Positions 1-8,901 of a stretch of DNA of 64,000 nt are shown in pieces. Under the pieces are notes generated by a model, which was not told where the DNA came from, ran no database searches, and saw only the letters and a program-made list of their open reading frames with translations. This DNA comes from Bradyrhizobium sp. AUGA SZCCT0158 (GTDB taxonomy: Bacteria > Pseudomonadota > Alphaproteobacteria > Rhizobiales > Xanthobacteraceae), in contig NZ_JAFCME010000012.1 in the NCBI RefSeq assembly GCF_018130065.1, positions 62,001 to 126,000 of the forward strand. The letters run 5' to 3'. Both the position numbers and the translations under genes were made by a program. Each line of letters starts with the position of its first letter. Position 1 is the first letter of the stretch.

Positions 1-171
1 GACCTGTACATTCAGAAGGACTCTCCCGGCAAAGACAAGGAATCCAACTGGCTGCCTGCGCCAGAGGGAGATTTTATCCTCATGCTACGCATGTACTGGC
101 CGCAGGAGACAGACCCGTCGATCATCAACGGAACATGGACGGTTCCTGCAGCCAGGAAGGTTGGCGCTTGA
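1..171 (+). CDS. DUF1214/DUF1254-family protein, C-terminal end only
   Basis: Open from the first base to a TGA stop, giving the last 56 residues of a protein whose start lies outside the window. The visible part reads LYIQKDSPG, then ESNWLPAP, then a LRMYWP stretch. That pattern is the typical C-terminus of DUF1214 domains, which usually follow a DUF1254 domain in exported proteins of about 350 to 480 residues. The function of this family is not established. A strong hairpin follows the stop closely, so this is probably the end of a transcription unit. Confidence 0.8.
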   Translation, partial: DLYIQKDSPGKDKESNWLPAPEGDFILMLRMYWPQETDPSIINGTWTVPAARKVGA

Positions 172-180
172 GACCACGGT

Positions 181-210
181 CTCATGCCGGCGCGACGGCG
201 CCGGCATGAG
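181..210 (+). terminator. Hairpin after the DUF1214 gene
   Basis: A perfect 13-bp inverted repeat with a four-base GACG loop lies 9 bases after the stop codon. Its arms are CTCATGCCGGCGC and GCGCCGGCATGAG. No T-tract follows, so it may act as a weak intrinsic terminator or as a 3' end stabiliser rather than a textbook terminator. Confidence 0.55.
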
Positions 211-254
211 GCCGACCGTTCGGAGTAGGGCTTAAGGCGCGGTACTCTCAAAAC

Positions 255-1376
255 ATGCGGGGGGCTATCATGTGGGGGCTTGACCTTGGAAGAGGAAGAC
301 ACCGCGTTGGACGAAGCGAGGTAAGGTCATCTCTCCGTCCCGCGTTCAAGAATGCGGCCATTGCCTCGGCGATTGCGGCGCTGTTGGTGCCCGCTACCAC
401 CGTCCGCGCCGATGAGGGCGGCGTGTCCTACTGGCTTCCTGGCCGCTTCAGCAGCCTTGCTGCGACACCTCAGGTTCCCGGCTGGTCGATGGCGGCAGTC
501 TACTATCACACCAGCGTAAGTGCATTTGGTACTGCGGCCGCCGCGAGAGAAGTTCACGTCGGCAGAATTCCCGCAACAGTAAACGTCGATCTGAACTTGC
601 GTCTGAATGGGCGGGGGGATCTCGTCCTGCTCAATCCCACTTACACCTTCGCAACGCCGGTGCTGGGCGGGCAACTCGCCATCGGTGTAACGGGACTGTT
701 CGGGCGATCGAGCGCCGATCTTGCCGGAATGCTGACGGCGGCCGTTGGCCCGTTCGGGGTAACGCGTGCGGGCAGTTTCGGCGACTCCGTCACATCGGTC
801 GGCGATCTCTACCCGCAGGCGACGCTCAAGTGGAACGCAGGCGTCCACAATTTCATGACCTATGTCACAGGAGATATTCCCGTTGGCGCTTACAGTTCGA
901 CCCGGCTCGCCAATCTCGGCATCGGTCATGCTGCCATCGACGGCGGCGGCGGCTACACATACTTCAATCCGCAGGCCGGTCACGAGTTTTCCGCCGTCGC
1001 GGGCCTCACCTACAATTTCAAGAATCCGGATACGCAATACCAGAACGGCATCGACTTCCACGTGGATTGGGGAGCCTCGCAGTTTCTGTCGAAGCAGGCC
1101 TTCGTTGGCCTCGTTGGCTATGCTTATCAGCAGATTACCGATGACTTCGGCCAGCATCCCGCCTTGGGAGGCTTTCGGTCCCGTGTGCTAGGCATCGGTC
1201 CGCAGGTCGGCTTCCTGTTCCCTGTGGGAGACATGCAGGGATATCTGAACCTGAAAGGTTACGGTGAGTTCGCTGCCGAGAATCGCCCGGCCGGCTGGAA
1301 TACATGGTTGACCTTCTCAATCTCGCCGATGGCGCCAACCAGCACGGTGACGCCAACCAGGCGGCTAGCGAAATAG
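255..1376 (+). CDS. SphA/MetA-type (Phenol_MetA_deg) outer-membrane protein
   Basis: Predicted outer-membrane beta-barrel of the Phenol_MetA_deg/SphA family, often found beside aromatic or hydrocarbon catabolism genes and presumed to help hydrophobic substrates across the outer membrane. A hydrophobic N-terminal segment (about residues 30 to 50) ends in a signal-peptidase-like site before DEGG. The mature part shows alternating aromatic and polar residues, Gly-rich turns and repeated short strands, for example YYHTSVSAF and GGGYTYFNPQ. A second in-frame ATG five codons later is an equally possible start. The family-level call is fairly secure. The substrate is unknown. Confidence 0.7.
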   Translation: MRGAIMWGLDLGRGRHRVGRSEVRSSLRPAFKNAAIASAIAALLVPATTVRADEGGVSYWLPGRFSSLAATPQVPGWSMAAVYYHTSVSAFGTAAAAREVHVGRIPATVNVDLNLRLNGRGDLVLLNPTYTFATPVLGGQLAIGVTGLFGRSSADLAGMLTAAVGPFGVTRAGSFGDSVTSVGDLYPQATLKWNAGVHNFMTYVTGDIPVGAYSSTRLANLGIGHAAIDGGGGYTYFNPQAGHEFSAVAGLTYNFKNPDTQYQNGIDFHVDWGASQFLSKQAFVGLVGYAYQQITDDFGQHPALGGFRSRVLGIGPQVGFLFPVGDMQGYLNLKGYGEFAAENRPAGWNTWLTFSISPMAPTSTVTPTRRLAK

Positions 1377-1386
1377 CGGCCAGCCA

Positions 1387-1821
1387 ATGTTGCCGGACAC
1401 GCCATCAATCAGTCAGCTCTCTCACGTCATTTCCCAGGCGGCCGCACCCGCGTTTCTTCTTGGCGCACTGGCGGCCTTTATCGCCCTGCTGATATCTCGC
1501 CTGAACAGGATCATCGATAGGTCGATCTACCTGAACCAGATTTCTGATCAGGACCAAGCGAGAAGCCGGCTCAAGGCAGACTTGCCCCGCCTTGTTCGGC
1601 GTGCCGCCATGATCAATCGTGCGATCTTCTGGGCCATCATGGGAAGCATTTCGATAGGCATCGTCATCATCGTGGGCTTCGTAAGTGCATTCTTTGAGAT
1701 CCGGCACGAACGAGGCGTCGCCATCCTCTTCGTCATTTCTGTTTCAGCCTTCATCGTGTCTCTGACGGATTTCGCGCGAGAGGTTCGGATTGCGCCGAAC
1801 GAGTTTGACCATTACGGCTGA
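1387..1821 (+). CDS. DUF2721 family membrane protein
   Basis: Small integral membrane protein of 144 residues with three hydrophobic segments at about residues 20-38, 78-100 and 108-127. A charged region after the first segment (LNRIIDRSIYLNQISDQDQARSR) and the PRLVRRAAMINRAIFWA stretch match DUF2721 proteins. No enzymatic role is known. It starts 10 bases after the preceding gene and is likely co-transcribed with it. The 138 bases that follow are AT-rich relative to the surroundings and separate it from a convergent operon. Confidence 0.7.
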   Translation: MLPDTPSISQLSHVISQAAAPAFLLGALAAFIALLISRLNRIIDRSIYLNQISDQDQARSRLKADLPRLVRRAAMINRAIFWAIMGSISIGIVIIVGFVSAFFEIRHERGVAILFVISVSAFIVSLTDFAREVRIAPNEFDHYG

Positions 1822-1959
1822 TTTGACCTATACCTGATTCGGTCAAAGACATTAGAAAACAGCAGCTTAGTTTAGGGTATAAAGATACCGGTGCTGTGCA
1901 TGGGGTTGTTTTCAACATTTTGAGTCCGGCCCACCGGCGCTCACCTGGAACGGTACTGA

Positions 1960-2838
1960 TTACTCCACCGGCACCACGTCCACGGCCACCGCGAGCTTTT
2001 GCTTGCGCGATCCCACGATGATGCCATCGACCGGCGAGACGTCGGAGAAGTCGCGCCCGACCGCCAGGATGATGTGGTCGTTCTCGACCAGGAGGTCGTT
2101 GGTCGGATCGAACCCGATCCAGCCGATCTCACTGCCGCACCACACCGACACCCAGGCATGGGTGGCGTCGGCGCCCTGCAGGCGCGGCTGGCCCGCCGGC
2201 GGGTAGGTGCGTAAGTAACCGCTGACATAGGCCGCCGGCAGCCCGAGGCCGCGAAGGCCCGCGATCATCACATGGGCAAAGTCCTGGCAGACGCCGTGGC
2301 GTTTCTCGAACACTTCTCGCAGCGGCGTCGAGATCACGGTGGCTTTCGGATCGTATTTGAACTCGTGGCGGATGCGGTGCATCAGGTCGATGGCACTAAC
2401 GAGAATGCCCTGCCCTTGCGGAAAGCTTGCAGCGGCGTAAGCGGTAACCGGCCCGAGCACCGGCACCAGCGAACTTGCAAAGACGTAGCCGACCGGCGAG
2501 GCCGGACCGAGGCTTGAGGCCTCGAAGGCGACGTCGCGCACGCTCTCCCATGACGGGCTCGGCGCGGTGCGGGCGAGCGCCTGGCGCGCGACCTGCACCC
2601 GCGACCTGGAATCTATCCGCAAGCTGCGATGCGCGGTTTCGATCAGCACGCTCTCGGTATGGGTTCCGAAAAAATCCCGCCGTATCGTGCGCTCCGCCGG
2701 CTTGGGGCGGATCTCGACGGAATGCGAGACCAGCTGCTGCCCGTCGCCGCTGCGCGGCTCGAGCCGCAGCGAGCAGCGCGCAAAACTCACCGGGCTCTCA
2801 TAGCTATAGGTCGTGACGTGACGGATGTCGTAGATCAC
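1960..2838 (-). CDS. Transglutaminase-like cysteine-protease-fold protein
   Basis: Transglutaminase-like protein of 292 residues with an N-terminal beta domain (YDIRHVTTYSYESPV, residues 3-17) and a catalytic core. The triad is visible: Cys184 in HGVCQDFAH, His227 in ATHAWVSVW and Asp244 in GWIGFDPTND. Such proteins are predicted peptidases or amide-exchange enzymes acting with ATP-grasp ligases. The reading frame stays open far upstream, but the start chosen is the GTG whose bases overlap the stop of the upstream gene (GTGA). This gives the family's normal N-terminus and shows tight translational coupling. It is the last gene of a three-gene operon. The substrate is unknown. Confidence 0.85.
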   Translation of the reverse strand: MIYDIRHVTTYSYESPVSFARCSLRLEPRSGDGQQLVSHSVEIRPKPAERTIRRDFFGTHTESVLIETAHRSLRIDSRSRVQVARQALARTAPSPSWESVRDVAFEASSLGPASPVGYVFASSLVPVLGPVTAYAAASFPQGQGILVSAIDLMHRIRHEFKYDPKATVISTPLREVFEKRHGVCQDFAHVMIAGLRGLGLPAAYVSGYLRTYPPAGQPRLQGADATHAWVSVWCGSEIGWIGFDPTNDLLVENDHIILAVGRDFSDVSPVDGIIVGSRKQKLAVAVDVVPVE

Positions 2839-5357
2839 GCGAGGCCCGTCAGCTTCTCCGGCCGGCTCGCATTCGGTCCGTGCGGGAAGTAATGCAGGCC
2901 GATGGCGTCGGCGAGGTTGAGCAGGTCCTGCTCCAGCGCGAACAGGGCTTTGACATCCAGCGCTGCGGCCTCCGCGGTCGTCAGCATCGCCTGCAGCGCC
3001 ACCGCCAGACGCTGCGGCCGCTCGATCAAGCCATGCTCCTTGAGGCTCGGAAGGCTCGCAATGTGCTCGTTGAGCGCCGCCACCTGAAACGCTACCGAGC
3101 GCGGATTGTAGGGGTCGAGCACCGCCAGATCGCGCACCGGCGCCAGGGCCGGCCCGACCAGATAGCGCGAACGGTAGGTGATCTGGCAATCCACCAGCGT
3201 CAGCAAAACGTCGAGGTCCTCGTCGCCGGCCTCGTCATAGGCGAACTGTCGGGCAAACCGCGCGGTGTTGATGGCGCGCTCGGCGCGGCGGCCCATCTCG
3301 AGGAAGCGCCAGCCGGCGGCGCGGTTCATGTTCTCCTGTGCGAGCCCGGCAAAGCTCGCGAGCTCCTGCAAGGACAACTCGGCGGCGCTGACGATGCCGT
3401 CATCATCGTCGGCTTCCACAGAGAGGCGTTCCACCATCTCGGTGATGACCTGCCAGGCGTCGGGCGAAAGCCGCTCCCGCAGCGAGGTCGCGGTGCGCTG
3501 CGCCGATCGCAGCAGCGACAGTGCCGAGCCGAATTTTTCCGCACTTTGCAGCGCCTCGGCGGCGACCTTGGCGGAATTGGCCCGGCTCGCCTGCGAGGTC
3601 GCGCCCCAGGTCACCAGAAGCCGCTGGATGCGCTCGACCGAATGCAGCGCGGTCGATGCCCCGCTCGGTGCGCCCTTGCCGGAATCGCGCGTCGGCGTGC
3701 CGAGCGCGCGGATCAGCCGCAGCGTCGCCTCGGCGCGTTCGAGATAGCGGCCGAGCCAGAACAGATTGTCTGCGGCACGGCTGGGCACCACGCCGGCGAT
3801 GCGCCTGATCCGCACCGTGTCGGCCGCCGGCAACAGCGTCGAAGCCGCTATTGGTTTGTCGGACACCACCCAGACGTCGGCCGCGCGCGCCCCGTCGCCC
3901 ATCGACACCGCACGGGCGTCGGGCTGATCGGCGATCCGGCAGAAGCCGCCCGGCAGAATGGTCCAGCCGTTCGGGGTGGCGGCGGCAAACACCCGGAGTA
4001 CGAACGGACGCGGCGTGATCCGGCCGTTCTCCCAGGTGGGCGTCGTCGACAGCCGCACCAGCTCCTGGCCGACAAAGTCGATGCCGCGGTCGGAAATCGC
4101 AGACCTGAGCCGCTCGCGCTCGGGCGGAGACAACTCGCCCGCAAGCACGGGTCCGCTGCCCGGAAAGCCCGGCACGGCACGGCCATAGGCGCCCTCGATC
4201 GCAAAATCGTCGAGCCGCGACAGCACTTCCTCGCGCGCCGATTTCTGGCCGCACCACCAGGTCGCGATGTGCGGCATCAGCAAATCCTCGCTGAGCAGGC
4301 GGCGGCACAGATTGGGCAGGAAGCCGAGCAGCGCCCGCGCCTCCAGCACGCCGGAGCCGGGCATGTTGGCGACCACGACGCCGCTCTTGCGCAGCACGTC
4401 GATCAGGCCGGGCACGCCAAGATGCGAGGACGCATCGAGCTCCAGCGGATCGAGGAAGTTGGAATCGACCCGGCGCAGCAGCACATCGAGCCGCTTCAGG
4501 CCGGCGACGGTGCGGATATGGATGCGGTCGCCGCTGACGGCGAGATCATCGCCCTCGACCAGCAGGAAGCCGAGATAGCGCGCGATCGTCGCATGTTCGA
4601 AATAGGTTTCGTTGAAGGCGCCCGGCGTCAGCAATCCGATGCGCGGCTCGTCGCGGTCAGCGCTCGCGCGCAGCGCGTCGCGGAACGCCTCAAAGAACGG
4701 CGCGACGCGTTCGACATTCATCGACTTGTAGAGATTGGAGAAGGCGCGCGACAGCACCAGGCGGTTTTCCAGCGCGTAGCCGGCGCCCGACGGCGCCTGC
4801 GTACGGTCGCTGAGCACCCACCAGCGGCCATCGGGGCCGCGGCCGACATCGGCGGCGTAGAGATGCAGGTAGCGTCCGCCCGGCGGTTTGACGCCGCAGA
4901 CCGCGCGCAGATATTCGTTGCTGCCGGCAATCGCCGCCGCGGGCACGGAGCCATCCGCGACCAGCCGGCCCTCGCCATAGAGGTCGCGCAGGATCATTTC
5001 GAGCAACTGCGCGCGCTGGGCGATGCCCGTGGTCAGTTGCCGCCAGTCGGTCTCGTCGATGATCAGCGGCAGATGGCTCAGCGGCCAGAGCCGGTCAGCG
5101 GTCTCGCCGGGCGCGCGATAGGTGACGCCGGCCTCCCGCAGATGGCGATCCGCGGAGGCGAACCGGCGCTCGATGTCGGCGGGCGAAAGCGCGGCAAAGG
5201 CATCGAAAAACCGCGCCCAAGCTGGCCGGGGCGCACCGTCCTGGCCGATATATTCATCCGGAATACCCGGCAGCCGGGCGTAGTCACGGGTCCATTGCGC
5301 CATCCGGCGCTGGCCCGGACGGGTCTTGCTATCCTGACTGCCGGCGTGCCCCGCCAT
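2835..5357 (-). CDS. Circularly permuted ATP-grasp / alpha-E domain fusion protein
   Basis: Fusion of 840 residues. Residues about 40-500 are a circularly permuted type 2 ATP-grasp domain (DUF404/DUF407 type), with WVLSDRTQAPSGAGYALENR, LLTPGAFNETYFEH, YLGFLLVEGDDL and VVVANMPGSGVLEA among its conserved blocks. Residues about 530-830 are an alpha-E (DUF403) domain starting at SRAADNLFWLGRYLERAEAT. Many genomes encode the two parts as separate genes. ATP-grasp enzymes of this class are predicted to form amide bonds on peptides. An RBS (GGAGAG) precedes the ATG. The gene lies 23 bases after the DUF2126 gene and overlaps the following transglutaminase gene by four bases. The family is clear; the reaction is not known. 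Confidence 0.9.
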   Translation of the reverse strand: MAGHAGSQDSKTRPGQRRMAQWTRDYARLPGIPDEYIGQDGAPRPAWARFFDAFAALSPADIERRFASADRHLREAGVTYRAPGETADRLWPLSHLPLIIDETDWRQLTTGIAQRAQLLEMILRDLYGEGRLVADGSVPAAAIAGSNEYLRAVCGVKPPGGRYLHLYAADVGRGPDGRWWVLSDRTQAPSGAGYALENRLVLSRAFSNLYKSMNVERVAPFFEAFRDALRASADRDEPRIGLLTPGAFNETYFEHATIARYLGFLLVEGDDLAVSGDRIHIRTVAGLKRLDVLLRRVDSNFLDPLELDASSHLGVPGLIDVLRKSGVVVANMPGSGVLEARALLGFLPNLCRRLLSEDLLMPHIATWWCGQKSAREEVLSRLDDFAIEGAYGRAVPGFPGSGPVLAGELSPPERERLRSAISDRGIDFVGQELVRLSTTPTWENGRITPRPFVLRVFAAATPNGWTILPGGFCRIADQPDARAVSMGDGARAADVWVVSDKPIAASTLLPAADTVRIRRIAGVVPSRAADNLFWLGRYLERAEATLRLIRALGTPTRDSGKGAPSGASTALHSVERIQRLLVTWGATSQASRANSAKVAAEALQSAEKFGSALSLLRSAQRTATSLRERLSPDAWQVITEMVERLSVEADDDDGIVSAAELSLQELASFAGLAQENMNRAAGWRFLEMGRRAERAINTARFARQFAYDEAGDEDLDVLLTLVDCQITYRSRYLVGPALAPVRDLAVLDPYNPRSVAFQVAALNEHIASLPSLKEHGLIERPQRLAVALQAMLTTAEAAALDVKALFALEQDLLNLADAIGLHYFPHGPNASRPEKLTGLA

Positions 5358-5380
5358 CCGACTCTCCGATCTCAGCGCCT

Positions 5381-8300
5381 TTAGTGCCGGAGCGGCGTCC
5401 TCAAGTCGAGCGTCAAAGGAAATTCTATTGTGCGTTCCTCGGGCGGCAGATCGACCTTGCCCGGGGTGTGGCCGTGATCCTGAAACCGGGCCAGCCGCCG
5501 CGCCTCGGCCTCATAGGAATTGACCGGCTTGGTGTCATAGCTGCGGCCGCCGGGATGGGCGACATGATAGACGCAGCCGCCGAGCGAGCGGCCGTTCCAG
5601 GTATCAATTAAATCAAATGTCAGCGGGGCGTGGACCGGAATGGTCGGATGCAGCCCGGATGCCGGCTGCCAGGCCTTGAAACGGACGCCGGCGACCGCCT
5701 CACTGGCGCGGCCGGTGGCTGTCATCGGCATCCGCCGGCCATTGCAGGTGACGACGTGGCGGCCTTCGACAAAGCCCGACGCCTTGACCTGCAACCGCTC
5801 CACCGACGAATCGACATAACGCACGGTGCCGCCGGCCGAGCCCTCCTCGCCGAGCACGTGCCACGGCTCCAGCGCCTGACGCAGCTCCAGCGATACGCCG
5901 CCGTGATGGACCCGGCCGAACACCGGGAAACGAAACTCGAGCTGGGCCGAATACCATTCCGGCGAAAAATCGTAGCCGGACAGCTTGAGTTCTTCGAGCA
6001 CCCCCAAGAAATCTTCCCAGAGGAAATGCGGCAGCATGAAGCGATCATGCAGCGCGGTGCCCCAGCGCACGAATTGGCCTTGCTGCGGCTCGCGCCACAT
6101 TTTTGCGATCAGCGCCCGGATCAGGAGTTGCTGCGCCAGCGACATCCGCGGATCGGGCGGCATTTCCAGCGCGCGGAACTCGACGAGCCCGAGACGGCCG
6201 GTCGGGCCATCAGGCGAATAGAGCTTGTCGATGCAGATTTCGGCGCGATGGGTATTGCCTGTTATGTCGACCAGGATGTGCCGGAACAGGCGATCGACCA
6301 GCCATAGCGGCGCCTCGATGCCCGGCGGCGGCACATGGGCCAGCGCGATTTCAAGTTCATAGAGGCCGTCATGCCGCGCTTCGTCGATGCGCGGCGCCTG
6401 GCTGGTCGGGCCGATGAACATGCCCGAGAATAGGTAGGACAGCGACGGATGGCGCTGCCAGTACAGCACGAGACTCTTCAAGAGATCGGGCCGGCGCAGG
6501 AACGGCGAGTCCTGCGGCGTAGAGCCGCCGACCACGACGTGGTTGCCGCCGCCGGTGCCGGTGTGGCGGCCGTCGACCAGGAAACGGTTGGCGCCGAGGC
6601 GCGTTTTCGCGGCGTCCTCGTAAAGGCCGAAGGTGATGTCGACCGCCTCGCGCCAGCTCTGCGCCGGCTGGATGTTGATTTCGATCACGCCGGGATCGGG
6701 CGTCACCTTGATGACTTCGACGCGCGGATCGTATGGCGGCGAATAGCCCTCGACATGGACCTGCAATTTCAGCTCTTCGGCGGTCGCCTCCACCGCCGCG
6801 ATCAGCTCCAGATAATCTTCGAGCTTCTCGACCGGCGGCATGAAGGCGCACAAAACGCCGTCGCGGATTTCGATCGACATCGCCGTGCGCACGGGCTCGA
6901 GTTTTGGCTTCTCTTTGGCCTTCGCGTCCTCGGCCTTAGTCCCCGTGTCGGAAGCTGCCAGTTCGTCGCGCGGCTCCATCGGATCCTGCTCGACGATATA
7001 GGGATATTCTTCCGGCGGAATGTGTTCCAGCGAAGCGATCGGCAGCCGCAGGCCGAGGGGGGAATCGCCTGGAAACAGGAACAGGTGGCCGCGCCGGATC
7101 TTCCAGCGTTCGCTGCGCCAGTGGCCAGGTGGGTGCTTGAAGGCCTCGTTCCAGCGCTGGATCGGCAGCACAAATCCCTTTGGCTTGTTGAGGCCGGAAT
7201 CGAACACCCGCGCCATCCGCGCGCGTTCTTCCGGATCAGCCAATTTGGAGTCGGTCGGATCGACATTGGCCGGCAGCGCCGCTTCCTTCTGCAGCCAATG
7301 CGCGGTGTCCTCGAACGCGGGCAGCACGTAGTCGGTTGTGAGTCCGAGCTTTTGTGCGACGCCTTCGGCAAAATGCTCGGCGTCGGCGATTTCGGCCTTG
7401 CGCGGATTTTCGATGTTCGCGATCAGTTCGGCGTTCTTCCAGATCGGCACGCCATCCTTGCGCCAATAGAGCCCGAACGCCCAGCGCGGCAGGCTCTCGC
7501 CCGGATACCATTTGCCCTGCCCGTAATGCAGCAGGCCGCCGGGCGCAAAACGCACGCGTAATTTGCGAATGAGATCGTCAGCGAGCGTGCGCTTGGTCGG
7601 ACCGACCGCGGCGATATTCCACTCCGGCGATTCCAGATCGTCGACGGAGACAAACGTCGGCTCGCCGCCCATCGTCAGCCGCACGTCTTCCATTTTCAGA
7701 TCGGCGTCGACGGCTTCGCCTAACCTGTCGAGACGCGACCAGGATTCGTCCGAGAACGGCCGCGTGATCCGCGGCGCCTCGCGGATGCGCTTGACGCTCA
7801 TCTCGAAGCCGAATTCGGTGTTGGCGAATCCTGCGGTGCCCGAGATCGGCGCCGCCGAGCGGTAATGCGGCGTGGCGGCGACGGGGATGTGCCCCTCGCC
7901 GGTCAGCATGCCCGAGGTGACGTCGAAGCCGATCCACCCTGCCCCCGGCAGATAGACCTCGGCCCAGGCATGCAGGTCGGTGAAATCGCTTTCGACCTCG
8001 CGCGGGCCTTCGACCGGATCGATGTCGGGGCGGAGTTGAATGAGATAGCCGGAGACGAAACGCGCGGCGAGTCCGAGATGCCTGAAGATCTGGATCAGGA
8101 GCCAGGCGGAGTCGCGGCAGGAGCCGGAGCCGGCGGCCAGCGACTCCTCCGGCGTCTGGATGCCCGGCTCCATCCGGATGACGTAACCGATTTTCTTCTG
8201 CAGCTGCGCGTTGAGGTCGACCAGGAAATTGACCGTGCTGTCGGCCTCACGCGGGATGTCCTTCAGATAGGCGGCAAACAGCGGCCCCTCGTCCGAGGTC

Positions 8301-8656
8301 GCCAGATATGGCGCCAACTCGGTCTTGAGATCGTTGGTATATTGAAACGGAAAACTGGTGGCGTAGGGTTCGACGAAGAAGTCGAACGGATTGACCACGG
8401 TCATCTGCGTCGAGAAATCGACCTCGATCTTCAGCTCGCTCGCCTTCTCCGGAAAAACGAATCGCGCCAGCCAGTTGCCTTGCGGATCCTGCTGCCAGTT
8501 CACGAAGTGATTTGAGGGCGTGACCTTGAGCGAATAGCTCAGCACCGGCGTGCGCGTGTGCGGCGCCGGCCGCAGGCGTACGGTTTGAGGCCCGATGTCG
8601 ATCGGTCGGTCGTATTTGTAGTGCGTAACGTGATGCAGTGCGACGAAGATCGACAC
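5381..8656 (-). CDS. Transglutaminase-like / DUF2126 two-domain protein
   Basis: Large protein of 1091 residues. The first 285 or so form a transglutaminase-like domain with Cys180 ([10 protein letters not shown]), His229 ([10 protein letters not shown]) and Asp245 (WIGFDVTSG). The remainder is DUF2126, with landmarks such as [33 protein letters not shown] and [13 protein letters not shown]2126 is thought to be related to amidoligase-type enzymes of the glutamine synthetase/COOH-NH2 ligase fold. Translation starts at a GTG with only a weak RBS. It is the first gene of the operon, so its promoter should lie in the 245-base gap upstream, part of which is a palindromic repeat. It probably acts with the two downstream gene products on a common peptide substrate. 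Confidence 0.88.
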   Translation of the reverse strand: MSIFVALHHVTHYKYDRPIDIGPQTVRLRPAPHTRTPVLSYSLKVTPSNHFVNWQQDPQGNWLARFVFPEKASELKIEVDFSTQMTVVNPFDFFVEPYATSFPFQYTNDLKTELAPYLATSDEGPLFAAYLKDIPREADSTVNFLVDLNAQLQKKIGYVIRMEPGIQTPEESLAAGSGSCRDSAWLLIQIFRHLGLAARFVSGYLIQLRPDIDPVEGPREVESDFTDLHAWAEVYLPGAGWIGFDVTSGMLTGEGHIPVAATPHYRSAAPISGTAGFANTEFGFEMSVKRIREAPRITRPFSDESWSRLDRLGEAVDADLKMEDVRLTMGGEPTFVSVDDLESPEWNIAAVGPTKRTLADDLIRKLRVRFAPGGLLHYGQGKWYPGESLPRWAFGLYWRKDGVPIWKNAELIANIENPRKAEIADAEHFAEGVAQKLGLTTDYVLPAFEDTAHWLQKEAALPANVDPTDSKLADPEERARMARVFDSGLNKPKGFVLPIQRWNEAFKHPPGHWRSERWKIRRGHLFLFPGDSPLGLRLPIASLEHIPPEEYPYIVEQDPMEPRDELAASDTGTKAEDAKAKEKPKLEPVRTAMSIEIRDGVLCAFMPPVEKLEDYLELIAAVEATAEELKLQVHVEGYSPPYDPRVEVIKVTPDPGVIEINIQPAQSWREAVDITFGLYEDAAKTRLGANRFLVDGRHTGTGGGNHVVVGGSTPQDSPFLRRPDLLKSLVLYWQRHPSLSYLFSGMFIGPTSQAPRIDEARHDGLYELEIALAHVPPPGIEAPLWLVDRLFRHILVDITGNTHRAEICIDKLYSPDGPTGRLGLVEFRALEMPPDPRMSLAQQLLIRALIAKMWREPQQGQFVRWGTALHDRFMLPHFLWEDFLGVLEELKLSGYDFSPEWYSAQLEFRFPVFGRVHHGGVSLELRQALEPWHVLGEEGSAGGTVRYVDSSVERLQVKASGFVEGRHVVTCNGRRMPMTATGRASEAVAGVRFKAWQPASGLHPTIPVHAPLTFDLIDTWNGRSLGGCVYHVAHPGGRSYDTKPVNSYEAEARRLARFQDHGHTPGKVDLPPEERTIEFPLTLDLRTPLRH

Positions 8657-8765
8657 GGACGGGCTACTCCAGCAGCTTTTTTAAGCAGAACACTGGTTCC
8701 GGTGTGGATCAAGCACTAACAACGGGCAGCGGTTGCCTATGGGAAGTGCGGATATCGCCCTCGGT

Positions 8766-8884
8766 GTCGTCCCGGCCTTGAGCCGGGACCCATACCGCGT
8801 GATCTCTCTATGGGGCACACTGGCCAACACCTTCCGCAAAACCAAAGCCTGTGGTTATGGGTCCCGGCTCAAGGCCGGGACGAC
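8766..8884. repeat. Palindromic repeat family A, copy 1
   Basis: Two 29-base arms form a perfect inverted repeat around a 61-base centre. The arms begin GTCGTCCCGGCCTTGAGCCG and end CCGGGACGAC. Related elements with the same GTCGTCCCGG / CCGGGACGAC ends occur three more times in this window. It sits just after the stop codon of the UxaA-type gene. Confidence 0.9.
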
Positions 8885-8901
8885 AGCGGAATGTGCGTCA
8901 T

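Noticed and set aside
1876-1889. GGTAT-AAAG-ATACC hairpin after the DUF2721 gene as terminator
   Set aside because: The stem is only five pairs, AT-rich, and lacks a T-tract, so it is too weak to support.
2880-5384. 834-codon plus-strand open frame opposite the ATP-grasp gene
   Set aside because: It is the antisense of a strongly conserved coding frame; its translation is Arg/Gln/His-rich low-complexity sequence without family motifs, an effect of GC-rich codon usage.
6449-7561. 370-codon plus-strand open frame opposite the DUF2126 gene
   Set aside because: Antisense of a conserved domain; composition is Arg/Leu/Asp-biased with no motif.
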